Below are positions 1 through 10,566 of a DNA stretch of 64,000 nucleotides, piece by piece. The stretch is from Erodium maritimum. Lineage: Eukaryota; Streptophyta; Magnoliopsida; Geraniales; Geraniaceae. The stretch lies in the NCBI GenBank assembly GCA_963921825.1, contig OY997591.1, forward strand, positions 57,638,531-57,702,530. Reading direction: 5' to 3'. The notes beneath the pieces were generated by a model that worked only from the letters and a program-made list of their open reading frames with translations, did no database searches and was not told the origin of the DNA. Position numbers and translations under genes: made by a program. The stretch's first letter is position 1. Every line of letters begins with the position of its first letter.

Positions 1-1380
1 TCATAAAAAATAATGCATTGAAACGGTGACATGTGTTCTGAGAAGAAAATCACAAACCAACAATAAGATCCAGAAAATCCGAAAAGGCCGAAAAACAAAG
101 AGACAAAGAAATATTTTGAAAGTGAATATATCTCTTAGACGAAATCAATAGTTTTTGTTTTTGAAGAAAGGGTAGACTTTCATGTTCTCAATCTCGAAAC
201 ATTACAACCATACAATCCAGAGATAAAACCCGAAACAATCCTAAAGTTTGGTCGGTATCCCCCGTTTGCCTAAACAGGTGATCATATACAGTAGGATAAA
301 CATAACAAAGACTTTTATTATAGTACAATAAAAGGGAATCGTCAACAATAAATAAGCACAAAACACAAGAACAAGAAGCTAAATACGCGTTCAGATGATT
401 ATCCTAGCTTGCGAGGTTAGATTTACGTATGTGAAATCAGAAATAACTAAATATAATAAGGTAGAAAGAGCAAGAGAAAAATAAAAAGAAGTTATTTGAG
501 CTAAATAGTTAAATCACTATTAAATGAAGTACTTGATTTAACTGCTGAAGGAACTCCCAACTTTCTACTCATTTTTTGTATTTTGGTTATATAAAAATTT
601 AATGACAGTAACTGTGGAAGAAGAAGAAGAAAAAAAAGATATATAAATGGTAGCAGGTTCAAGAATGATGAATTAGAATATAATTATCTTCGTGATTAAG
701 AAAAGGTGATGTATAGAAAAGATTTTTCGAGAATTTAGATGGTGTGTGTTCGTTGGAATGGCTGCTGACATCAGTGCTTTTCCACCGAAACTCTTTGATA
801 TTAATTCTATTCTCAGATAGAATAAACATCACTCATTAAATATATTTTTAATCTTTAACTTTGTTGTTTAATTATGAGGTGGCCAATGGTGAAGAATCAA
901 TCCAAACACAGCAGCCACCTTAATCTGGTTGAGTTTTGTTGGATGCTGCCATGCGAAGTCCTAGAGAAAATTTTCGTTCTTTGTATCTAACGATATTGTT
1001 TTTTTAGGTTTTTGCTTCCATTTTTAAATATTAATTCACGATGAGAATTCGTTCTCTAATCAATTTCACTGTGCTTGTCACCAATATTAAATTATATATT
1101 TTTGTTAAAAATATAATTAAGTGGTTGTATTGGGATTAAATAATTTTCTTATTTACGAGTCATCATAAGTTTGTACATTCCACATGAAAATTGTCGATTT
1201 GAGCCACCTTTATAAACTGCAGTAATATCCTCTTAAATTAACAAGATTGAAAATGTGATAATATTCTACTATAGAATTTAATACAACTTTGGTTGTAACG
1301 ATTCTAACGGATGATTATAGGTTTGAACGTCACTATTTTATCATAATCGTTATAGGAAAAAACCTAGTGTTCAATTGAAT
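1..1380. other. AT-rich intergenic DNA, nothing recognised
   Basis: No long open frame, RNA gene, terminal repeat or tandem repeat was recognised. Short A/T runs are frequent. It may be ordinary intergenic sequence or strongly decayed transposon DNA. Confidence 0.5.
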
Positions 1381-1385
1381 ACTCC

Positions 1386-1640
1386 CTTTTTTTTAACATC
1401 AAATTTTTATTGAAGAACCAATTCTTTGAAGTAAAGAAAGGGCTAAGAGTACAATTCTTAAAAACACAACTAACCCACAAAGAACATTAACATCACAAAA
1501 AACTACCTAACCTTTGGATGCCTTGCAGTCCAAGAAATCGAAAAACACAACTCTAGTTCCAAATATGTATTAACTAAGAAACCCAAAGTGACGAAAACAA
1601 AATGGATCAGGGGTAAAAATCAGGGTTGTACCTACACTAT
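1386..1640 (-). mobile_element. LINE 3'-end fragment (minus)
   Basis: A T-run at about 1,386-1,394 reads on the minus strand as a poly(A) tail. It is preceded by an A/T-rich 3' UTR with an AATAAAAATTT-type stretch, as in plant L1 3' ends. No coding domain is visible and the upstream limit is approximate. It faces a plus-strand LINE tail ending at 1,934. Confidence 0.4.
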
Positions 1641-1734
1641 ACAAACCCGAACTCTAACTCAGAGCGAACAAGAACGGCTAGCAACGCAGCGTAGAAACGA
1701 TATTTGGAGACAGTTATCAACACGGGGAAGTTGG

Positions 1735-1934
1735 TGACTGAGTGATTTCTCTAGAATATTTTCCAAAGTTGTCTGTTAGGTTTTCTCTTTTGAGTTTTGT
1801 TTCATTTTAATGCTTTTCTTTGGAAAAACATTTCAGTTTTGAGGACGACCTTCTCTCGGGTGGTCTATCCCCATCTTTGTAATTTTCTCAAATTTCAAAG
1901 ATTAATAAATTTCATTGCTTATCAAAAAAAAAAC
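1735..1934 (+). mobile_element. LINE 3'-end fragment (plus)
   Basis: The stretch ends with AATAAATTTCATTGCTTATC followed by a run of ten A, a layout also seen at the tails of the LINE insertions at 3,193 and 28,078. It is a 5'-truncated remnant without recognisable coding sequence. The left limit is approximate. Confidence 0.45.
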
Positions 1935-2075
1935 CCAAAGCTGATAAACTTCTCAAAAACGGGCAAACTAAAACCCAATCAACAGAATAATGGGACTTGT
2001 AACCTAAGAAAACAGTCCAAAGGATACTCTAACAACTCATTGGAAAATTACCAAATACAAAGCAATTCTCCCTAA

Positions 2076-2419
2076 ACCAGTATCAGAGCATTGTTTGTCA
2101 ATGAAGCACCAACTCTATAACAGGTACCATATAACAAAAGGCAGGTGTTCTCAAGAAATTACCAATGATTGTGTCTGAAGTAACTTAAGTAAACCCTCAC
2201 ATATCAAAGCAAAAAACCAGAACATGCCAATAAGATCAGCACTAATCAAATATCAACCAAGAGAGAGGTGAACTGAAAAGCACTCAAAGCATAGCAAAAA
2301 CTCTACCCTCTCAAAAACAAGTGGACTTAGATACATATTAATATCTAAAACTACCTACTCACCACTAAAAACACAAAACAACAAAGAACTAGAATTAACA
2401 ATGCCCTTTCCAAACTCGC

Positions 2420-2450
<31 letters not shown>

Positions 2451-2541
2451 ACCCCGAATACCCCAATACACACACACACCTAAAAACCACCCCAAGAACA
2501 CCCAGATCAACCAAGACCAAAGAGTAACCATAGGAGATCTC
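2076..2541. repeat. Left copy of ~470-bp direct repeat with poly-C tract
   Basis: This block is closely similar, in the same orientation, to 43,914-44,386. Both begin near CAGAGCATTG and end in GATCTC, and both carry a long C run at the same place (29 C at 2,422-2,450 here) followed by CA-rich sequence. The right copy sits just downstream of the ORF2 stop of the large minus-strand LINE, so the block is probably LINE 3' UTR. The two copies flank the whole copia A nest. Confidence 0.7.
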
Positions 2542-3177
2542 GGTGGAGGGTATGAACACATACTCGCAGCGGAAGCAAATAAAACCCGAGACCATGCAAG
2601 GAAAAACTACCAAAGATTAGATATACAAGACCAAAACGAAATAAATGAAGTGACTCAACTTTCAGCTCGTTTATTTTAATAACGAACCGTTGAAATCCAA
2701 ATACCACCGTTCACTTTGAAAACCAATATGTGGAGAACATTCACTCCAAAAATCAGCTTTATCAAACCTTGGATGAACATCCGATCGAGCTGATGAAGGT
2801 GGCTGGTCGGACAAAAAATAGTGCAAAATTTTTTGCACCTTTTCTTCTCTATTTGTTCAATAACACAAAGAATAGATTATCGGCTTGAGTCTCCAAGACG
2901 CCTACGTATCCACCCCGGGAATCAAATCCACGCAATTCTTATATTTAGAACTCAAGAACACAAATTTTGAAGAGGAAAAGGTTTTGGCCAAAACCTAGAG
3001 AGAGAGGAAGAAGATGGAGTTGTGTTCTACTTCTTGTCTTGTGTTTTGTTATGTGAATAAGATGACTTAATCCAAAAACAAAAACAACAACAAGGACAAG
3101 TAAGGTATAGAGAAGCATGGTGTAAATAGGACAAGTATGGTGCTAAGTATGGGTGGACATGATGTGGTTAGGTGATG

Positions 3178-3192
3178 AATCACCAATACTTT
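3178..3192. repeat. Target-site duplication, left copy (LINE insertion)
   Basis: AATCACCAATACTTT at 3,178-3,192 is repeated at 5,026-5,040. The uninterrupted LTR homologue near 42,682 reads nearly the same sequence once, which confirms a target duplication made by the LINE at 3,193-5,025. Confidence 0.85.
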
Positions 3193-5025
3193 TTTTTTTG
3201 ATAAGCTCGAAAATTTTATTAATAAGACCGAATCCAAAAAGGGAATCGGAATGCCCTGGTTCAAGAAGAAACAGGGTAAAAGAGGTCAAAAGACCAGTAA
3301 CACGCTTACAGAGGAGCTCTACTACGGGAGAGCTAAAGGACAAACCTTATCCCCAAACAACAAAAATTCAAACAAAAAACAAAACTAATGAGATAGTTTC
3401 TGCCGAGCCTTATGAGACGCTCTCCACAAGGTCGAAATAGGAGGGGCGGCCTTGATGGCCCGTTCTCGAGTCAAGGAACGAGCTCTCGAACGGGTAACAA
3501 CAGTAAAAGTAGAAGGTCTACTCTGACGAGGTTGAAGAAGAGCGTCCTTCCAAGGACTGTCCTCCTTCTCTTCCGCTTCTACTACATCCTCCAACCCATC
3601 GGTAACCGATTCCGATGCAATCGAACCTGTTGAGCCTAACGAAACATCCACAACACTAGTTGAAGGGCCTGCTTCCACACCCCCCAACTCACATGGGCCA
3701 ACAACCAAAACCGGACTTGGATCAACCAATGTTCTTTGGGCTTCAGATGATGGGCCAGATACAGCACAACCCACATGTTGTGCGTTATTCAAAACGCAAG
3801 CGAGCTTCGGCGCAAATACCGAGATCGTTGTTGACGAAGCAACAGTATTCGGGCTCAAGGGATCAAAAGCCTGATCAGTTTGGGCTGTTGAGAGGCCCAA
3901 ATTTGTACCTTCCACAACATGATGCAAGCCCAATTTCAACACACCAGTACCAGATTTGGTAACTGCGTGATTCCCGCCTACCATCGCAGACGGGACCAGA
4001 TCTTCGCGATCTTCACTACTGCGATCTCTGCCAACCGATCCTTCCAAAAACAACTCATCAGATACGGAATTAAACCGAGAATCACGAGACATCCGGAAAA
4101 TCTGCGAACGAATTTCCTCTGTCACCCAATCGGCGATCAACGTCGATCTCCGGCCACCGTTGAGCAGAAGCTCTAGCACCTTCCCGTCCTCAATTTTGGC
4201 CTTCTGCACCTGTGAAGCTGCTAAATCCGAACCACCTCCTGCCATAACCTTATCTGGAGAAGCTTTAGAGTCCATGTCAAACATGCTCTGTTTTAGAGCT
4301 GAAAAACCTTTAATCGGAATTGGATCCTGTTCCGGACGGGCTAATGCCACAAAGAGGATATAGCCATTATACTTGAAGCCCTTATATATCTCGATGGCCT
4401 TCTGGGCAGCCGCCGGCGAGAAATAGTCCACGAATCCGAAACATCGTCCCTTCTTGTTTGGACGTTTAATTGCAATGGCCGACTTAATGGCTCCAAATTT
4501 CCCGAAGAAATTCCGAATCCAAACATCAGTGGAACCAAAGGGGATATTGTACACGAAAATTTTCGTACCTGAACCACCTTTGGTTGTGAGATCTGTTCTG
4601 GATTCAAGTGAAATAGCCTTTTCACCTTGAAGCGCAACAAAGACATCCAGAACCAGTACTAAATCGCCAGCGCCTGGTTCGACATGTCCCGGTTCGACTG
4701 GGACACCGGCATCGTCTACACAAGCATCCACGTCGGCGATACCCACTTTCCCGGAATCCTTTTGCACTGGCGCAGCTCGAGGCCGAGGATTCGAACAACA
4801 TCCACCAGTACCCAGTTTACTTCTCCCCTTTAAGCCATTACGTTTGCTAAACACTCTTTTACTCTGCGAAGACTTACTTGAAGCCGCCGGATCATGTCTT
4901 CTGGTCTTCTTACATTGATTACTCTCAATATCAACATAGTCTCTGTACAAAGAAAGCATAACCGTACAAAAAGAAGAAAAAGAGAGTAATGGAGCTTGAG
5001 GGAGAGAAGGAAATTCTCGTGCCAT
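3193..5025 (-). mobile_element. ORF1-only LINE insertion (half-LINE) in the copia A LTR
   Basis: A 1.83-kb minus-strand insertion with a 15-bp target-site duplication and a poly(A) tail (T-run from 3,190 on the plus strand). It contains a complete RRM-type ORF1, then about 190 bp of 3' UTR ending TTATTAATAAAATTTTCGAG, then the tail. No ORF2 (endonuclease or reverse transcriptase) is present between ORF1 and the 3' UTR. The 5' end coincides with the ATG of ORF1. The same ORF1-to-3'-UTR architecture recurs at 20,808-28,078, which argues for a non-autonomous family rather than one accidental deletion. Mobilisation would need reverse transcriptase from a full L1 relative. Confidence 0.8.
3385..5025 (-). 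CDS. LINE ORF1 protein with RNA-recognition motif, 546 codons, intact
   Basis: The longest open frame in the window. I choose the ATG at 5,025, because a longer frame starting at 5,034 would use a TTG lying in the target duplication. Residues about 40-95 are basic with cysteines. An RRM spans about 154-232: RNP2 is IFVYNI (156-161), RNP1 is GRCFGFVD (193-200), and the domain ends near ALARPE. The remainder is acidic or low complexity with a conserved tail, WKDALLQPRQSR...TVVTRSRARSLTRE, which also occurs at 21,049-21,258. RRM-bearing ORF1 is known from the BNR-type L1 subclade of plants, where ORF1p binds element RNA. Here it is followed directly by the 3' UTR. The function as an RNA-binding retrotransposition protein is inferred from the family. 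It is not a host splicing factor, because it sits inside a LINE with its own target duplication and poly(A). Confidence 0.8.
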   Translation of the reverse strand: MAREFPSLPQAPLLSFSSFCTVMLSLYRDYVDIESNQCKKTRRHDPAASSKSSQSKRVFSKRNGLKGRSKLGTGGCCSNPRPRAAPVQKDSGKVGIADVDACVDDAGVPVEPGHVEPGAGDLVLVLDVFVALQGEKAISLESRTDLTTKGGSGTKIFVYNIPFGSTDVWIRNFFGKFGAIKSAIAIKRPNKKGRCFGFVDYFSPAAAQKAIEIYKGFKYNGYILFVALARPEQDPIPIKGFSALKQSMFDMDSKASPDKVMAGGGSDLAASQVQKAKIEDGKVLELLLNGGRRSTLIADWVTEEIRSQIFRMSRDSRFNSVSDELFLEGSVGRDRSSEDREDLVPSAMVGGNHAVTKSGTGVLKLGLHHVVEGTNLGLSTAQTDQAFDPLSPNTVASSTTISVFAPKLACVLNNAQHVGCAVSGPSSEAQRTLVDPSPVLVVGPCELGGVEAGPSTSVVDVSLGSTGSIASESVTDGLEDVVEAEEKEDSPWKDALLQPRQSRPSTFTVVTRSRARSLTRERAIKAAPPISTLWRASHKARQKLSH

Positions 5026-5829
5026 AATCACCAATACTTTAATCCATGTCTTCCCTACTTAGTGCTAACTAATCAAGATCTTGATTAATTATTTCCATGG
5101 GCCTCTTGGAACATGGCCCGTGGCCATTCCTAACGAGGTACCGTGACGCGCTCATCGCCTTCAAGCCTTCCATACTGGAAATGTCCAACACTGTCACGCC
5201 CCAAATTCAGTAAAACCGAACCTGGAACGTGAACGTTTTAAAACAATAAAACAATGAAACCTGTTTTGGATAAACACTTTAAAATCTCCATTTAATTAAT
5301 CAAAATAATATTTACAACTTAAAAATATGTCCCAACACGTGGACAAAAGTACAAGGTATCCGTCACTAGACTCAAAAGATAAAAACCCGGACTCCGCTCC
5401 TAGCTCCACAAGCTTCGAGAGCTCACCTAGTCCGTCCTGTGATCAGTACTTGTGGGAAAAGCAGCTAGGGGTGAGCGTTCGCTCACCACCACAGATAACA
5501 GACTGACTACGGCATAATTAACAGACAATGCCGGTAACACCAACAACAAACTCAACACCGGGGATCACTGTCCCCAACTCAAGTACTCCGACTGACACAC
5601 ACCCACGGTGACCTTCCTCGAATGACTCGACACTTGACACGTAAAGTAGACCCGACACAACGATCACGACCTCTTCCAAGGACTCAAACAAAAGATACGC
5701 AACACCAAACAAGATCACAAAGGATCGCACACCAAACAAGATCACAAAGGATCGCACACCAAACAAGATCACAATTGATCGCATACCAGCTGCTCAGTAA
5801 CCTCTCCCACTCACACGAACACGGATCAG

Positions 5830-6095
5830 GCTAGCCAAAGAATGCTTACAACCTGTGATACTCAAACTCGGACCAGGCCAGCCAAAGAATGCTTGCAACC
5901 TGTTGATACTCAAAATCGGATCAGGCTAGCCCAAGAATGCTTACAACCTGTTGATACTCAAACTGTGTCAGGCCAGCCAAAGAATGCTTGCAACCTGTTG
6001 ATACTCAAACTGTGTCAGGCCAGCCAAAGAATGCTTGCAACCTGTTGATACTCAAACTTGGTCAGGCCAGCCAAAGAATGCTTGCAACCTACCGG
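5830..6095 (+). repeat. 47-bp minisatellite, ~6 copies
   Basis: Units containing CCAAAGAATGCTTGCAACCTG recur at 5,841, 5,888, 5,936, 5,983, 6,030 and 6,077, a 47-48-bp period, with few mismatches. The array lies inside the solo LTR. Confidence 0.9.
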
Positions 6096-6199
6096 GATCC
6101 GCAAGCACAATCACAATCACAATCACAAGCAAGTTCAACAACCAGTAACAAGACCAGTTCAACACTCCACAGGCACTCATGGCCACATAAGACACCGAC

Positions 6200-6545
6200 A
6201 GTAAAACACAGACTCAACAACCCCAAACCATTCACGGGCACTCACGGCCACCAAAGACACACCAACAGTAACTCACGGGCTCAACGACCCCACGGGCACT
6301 CACGGCTTCCCAAGACACACCAACAGTAACTCACGGGCTCAACAACCCCACGACACTCACGGCCACTCAAGACACACCAACAGTAACTCACGGGCTCAAC
6401 GACCCCACGGCACTCACGGCCACTCAAGACACACCAACAGTAACTCACGGGCTCAACAACCCCACGGCACTCACGGCCACTCAAGACACCAGCAATAAAG
6501 CAACACGGGTTCAACAACCCAACGGCACTCACGACCACCCAAGAC
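6200..6545 (+). repeat. ~57-bp minisatellite, ~5 copies
   Basis: ACCAACAGTAACTCACGGGC recurs at 6,261, 6,319, 6,376 and 6,433, with weaker flanking copies. Units carry CACTCACGGCCAC. The array is inside the solo LTR, directly after the 47-bp array. Confidence 0.85.
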
Positions 6546-6559
6546 ACCAACGGTAAAGT

Positions 6560-6830
6560 ACGGGTTCACAACCCCACGGGCACTCACGGCCACCCAAAAC
6601 ACCAATAATAATACCACGGGCTCTCGTGGCCACCCAAACACAACAATAATAACACGGGCTCTCATGGCCACCCAAACTCAACAATAATAACACGGGCTCT
6701 CATGGCCACCCATACTAAACAATAATAACATGGGCTCTCATGGCCACCCAAACTCAACAATAATAACACGGGCTCTCATGGCCACCCAAACTCAACAATA
6801 ATAACACGGGCCCTCATGGCCACCCAAGAC
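6560..6830 (+). repeat. ~38-bp minisatellite, ~6-7 copies
   Basis: Units of the form CGGGCTCTCATGGCCACCCA followed by AACTCAACAATAATAACA repeat with little divergence. This is the third distinct tandem repeat in the same LTR. Confidence 0.85.
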
Positions 6831-9800
6831 GTAAATTAAACAGTCAACCTCCGGGCATGGTCATATGCCTCCAGTAATCCTAATATCGCTAAGTTCTCTG
6901 TTCCTACGACACTACTAAGTGTCACATGCTTTTCTCATAAACGCTACCTTCCCGTATCATGCTTTTCTAATATTTAAATAAACCTGCTCAACCCACGACA
7001 CCCCAGTGTCACATGCATTTCTACTGTTAACTTTCCCTAGTCAGGGCCGAGATCCGGCTACTTTTCCCTACCTCGTATATAAATCCAAAAGTGCTCCACT
7101 AAGCCTCGACGTGATCCCAGTAACTCTCCGAGCTTCCCTTTTCCTCGGTCCGCAGCACGATCTAAAAGAACACAATTTTTAATGCACTTTAAACTCGCAG
7201 GAATAAACTGGAATTTAATAAACTTAACGCCCAAACGTAACCCCAACAATGTCGATCACTCCCAACCTTCCCAATTACTCGACATTTTCGATAAAGGACC
7301 CGTAAAGGCCCGATTCGCCCGACATGACGAATCTGCCCGGGTTTTGTAAATGCCCTTCCGGGGCTCCAAAAATTCCCGTTTTTGTTTCTACGGTCTTAGA
7401 ATAATTCAAGGACCCCAATGCACTTGACGAAATCGAATTCCGACTTCCGAGTCAATTAATTAACGTTTAAAGTTTCTAAAACCCGTTAATTACAACTTTT
7501 CCAATTTAATTCCAAATTTCGATTCGGTTATGGATAAATGGTCTGGGGAACGTTTTAAACCTCCCGAACACTAAACCCGAGCACCCGAGCACGTGGGCCC
7601 CACACGGCCATAATGGGAAAATTCCCTTTTTGCCCCAAAACGTTCTTAACAAACCCCAAACCTCAACCATACATCTTTAAACCAATCTTAAACAAAACCC
7701 AATCTTAATAAAACCGTTTAAACTCAAACCCTAAAATTCAAACGTGCCAAAATGAGAAAAGATTGGGTTCTCACCGTAGGGAATGACGAGGGGAGTTCGA
7801 ATCTTCAATCGTTGAGTCGATCGGTCGGTCGGATCGTCGGGAAATCACCAAAAACCCAACCTTCTTCTTCCTTTCTCTCCTTCCCTTTCTCTCTCTTATT
7901 TTCTCCCTCTTCTCTCTCCTAAATTCTGAAATTGCCGAACATCTCACTCTCTTCCCCTTTTGTTTTGTTTTAAAAAATCAAACCACACATCAAAATGACA
8001 AAAGTACCCTTTCTTCTTGTTGTTTTTGATTTTTAAGTCAAAGGGCAATGTGGTACTTTCAACTCTCTTCCACAACTATCTTGACATGTGTCCAGTGGGT
8101 CCCACACCTTTTGGAAAATATCTTCTAGATATTTTTAAGTCAGATTCGCGAAATTCGGCTGTTTCGGGCCCCGAACGGGCACTTTTTCCCAAAAATTACG
8201 AAACTTCACGGGTTACAAGGAAACGGCTCAACTAAGACCACTGCGACGACGGCTAAGCTTTTTGGATCCAAAACGGTCCTCGAATGGACCAAAACATCGC
8301 TCGGTTGACTTTTCCAGCGAAAAGTCAACTTTTCCCAAATTGATCAGAAAGTTGCCCTGAGTCCCCTGGAACTCACTTTGGTCAATAACGGGGTCAACTT
8401 AAGTCCGGTATGACACTCGGGGTCATTTTAGGTTCACTTAACTGTCAGTCTTAAATTTTTTAAATTTTTCTGTTTTTCGCAGGTTTGACTGGCGTTGACC
8501 GGGAGTGGTTATTACAAACACAATCCGAAGTAATCAATCACAAAAATCCAAGCCTTGTCACGATCTATAAAGTCCTATTCACTTATGGGAACATGACCCA
8601 AAACCCAGTTTTGGACATGTCCCAAGACAACTCCCTTTTGGCCATCCTCTATAAATGTGTCAATGAGTTTCACCCTCCGGTGTGACCCTTAGGTTTATTC
8701 ATGTCAATAGATCAACGTAAAATCCCATTTTACTTGATCTTATTTAAGCGGAAAGTAACGAGACTTTAGTATTGCCTGACACTGCATAACGAATCGACCC
8801 TGTCAATTCTAACCTTTTGGTCGTCCTTGTCATTATCTTTTTATCTCCGATATCCTGATTGAGATAAGTGTGGGGTCTCGAGGTAGGGTTGGAGATGAAC
8901 CAACTCGCAGCGAAAAATCAATGAAAACCATGAGACGATTATAACCATGAAACAACTAACAAAGAATGGATTCAGAAGAGAAAAATTCAGCACTATTTCT
9001 TACCAAAACAAAAACACCGGGTAACGAATAATTGGCTTGAGTCTCCAGGATGCCTACGTATCCACATGGGAATCAAAGCCACGTAGTTTTTCTCTTTGAA
9101 GACTCAAGAACACAAAAATGGAGGTGGAACACACCCTTGGCCGAAATTACCATGGAGACGAGGGAGAAGTTGTGTTTCCTATTCTTGTTTTGTATTTGTT
9201 ATGTTGAAAAAAGATTACTTAAACATAACAAACCCCATACTTGTCAAACTAAAAGCATGGGAGAAGTATGGTGACAAGTAAGGTGTAAATAGGACAAAGT
9301 ATGGCTAGAAAAGATGGGGTTATGTGGTGAATCACCAACACCTTAATCCTTGTCTTGCTTACTTAGTATTAATTAATCAAGACTTGATTAACTAGTTCCA
9401 TGGGCCTTGGTTGCATGGGCCTTTCATGGGCCTCTTGGAACATGCCCCGTGGTCATTCCCAACGAGGTCTCGTGATGCGCTCATTGCCTCCAAGCCTTCC
9501 ATGCCGGAACTGTCCAACATTATTCGACGTGATCAATCCCAAGACTCCAAGCCTTGTCTCGATCTGTAATGTGCTATTTATTCACTTACGAGCACATGAC
9601 CCAAAACCCAGTTTTGGTCATGTCCCGAGACAACTCCCTTTTGACCATTATCCATAAATGTGTCAATGAGTTTCATCCTCCGTGTGACCCTTAGGTTTAT
9701 GCATGTCAATAGATCAACGTAAAATCCCATTTTATTTGATCATATTTAACGGCAACTAACGAGACTTTAGTATTGCCTGACAGTGCATAACGAATCGACC

Positions 9801-10566
9801 TTATCGATTCTAACCTTTCCGTTGTCCCTGTCATTATCCTTTTATCTCCGATATCCTGATTGAGATAAGGCATAGAGCCGTCATCCTTATTATTCTCAAT
9901 CACTATTCCTTGATATGTGAGATGACTGAATATATGATACCCAATATCATGTGCATGGCCATGCTATTCTTTCAGTCACTCTCGATCAAGCGGCCGAGAA
10001 CCGATATCTTTCCCATACCGTAGTATGAGGGGTAAATCCCTTAGCCGTCTTTCGTATCGCTCATGCACTCCGTCCCCAAGCTAATCCTGGCCGTTATGGA
10101 AGCCCTGTTACGGACAACGTTAGCCTCAGGTCAAACTCAGTTTTTTATTGCATAGCGATCACAAAGAATCGTTGGTCTAAGGATACATGACAAGCTACGA
10201 CAATGAATATGTTTATGACTTGATCTATGGCATATATCGGGTCGTCCAATATCATGTCCCACATGATATCTATGATCAGACTCCGGAATCCCATTCCAAT
10301 GACTAACAGAACGTAGGTCATAAAGAGTCATCTTTCATATTAGTCGCTTCTAGTGAAGCTTTGTTGACTAGGGACCCATCGAGTGTGATTTATCTCGATC
10401 TATGATTCTATTCGCATGGTGGGCATAGATCAGAGCACACATCGATATATTACTCCAACACATAAGTAATATAAAGCCACTTTATTTTCATTAATAACGA
10501 TGATATAAACATTTGGACATTTAGGATTGAACTACGGGCACTAAGACTAACAATCTCACACTTGCC

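Larger units (their letters stand above)
5192..8516 (-). mobile_element. Solo LTR, large gypsy-like/LARD family (copy 1)
   Basis: A 3.3-kb block that starts TGTCACGCCCC and ends GGTTATTACA on the plus strand, flanked by the 5-bp duplication AACAC (5,187-5,191 and 8,517-8,521) and inserted in the copia A LTR. The same termini occur at 21,300 and 48,718. The orientation is minus, judged from the relative at 27,263, where a tRNA-Met primer site abuts the CGTGACA end. No internal region is present, so it is a solo LTR fossil left by LTR-LTR recombination. It contains three minisatellites. Confidence 0.85.

Noticed and set aside
2401-2679. Open frames across the C-run (polyproline / polyglycine)
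   Set aside because: Created by the 29-C homopolymer on one strand and its complement on the other. No other support.
3385-5034. Host RNA-binding protein gene (RRM)
   Set aside because: The frame lies within a LINE with its own poly(A) tail and 15-bp target duplication inside an LTR, and its tail sequence recurs in a second LINE copy.
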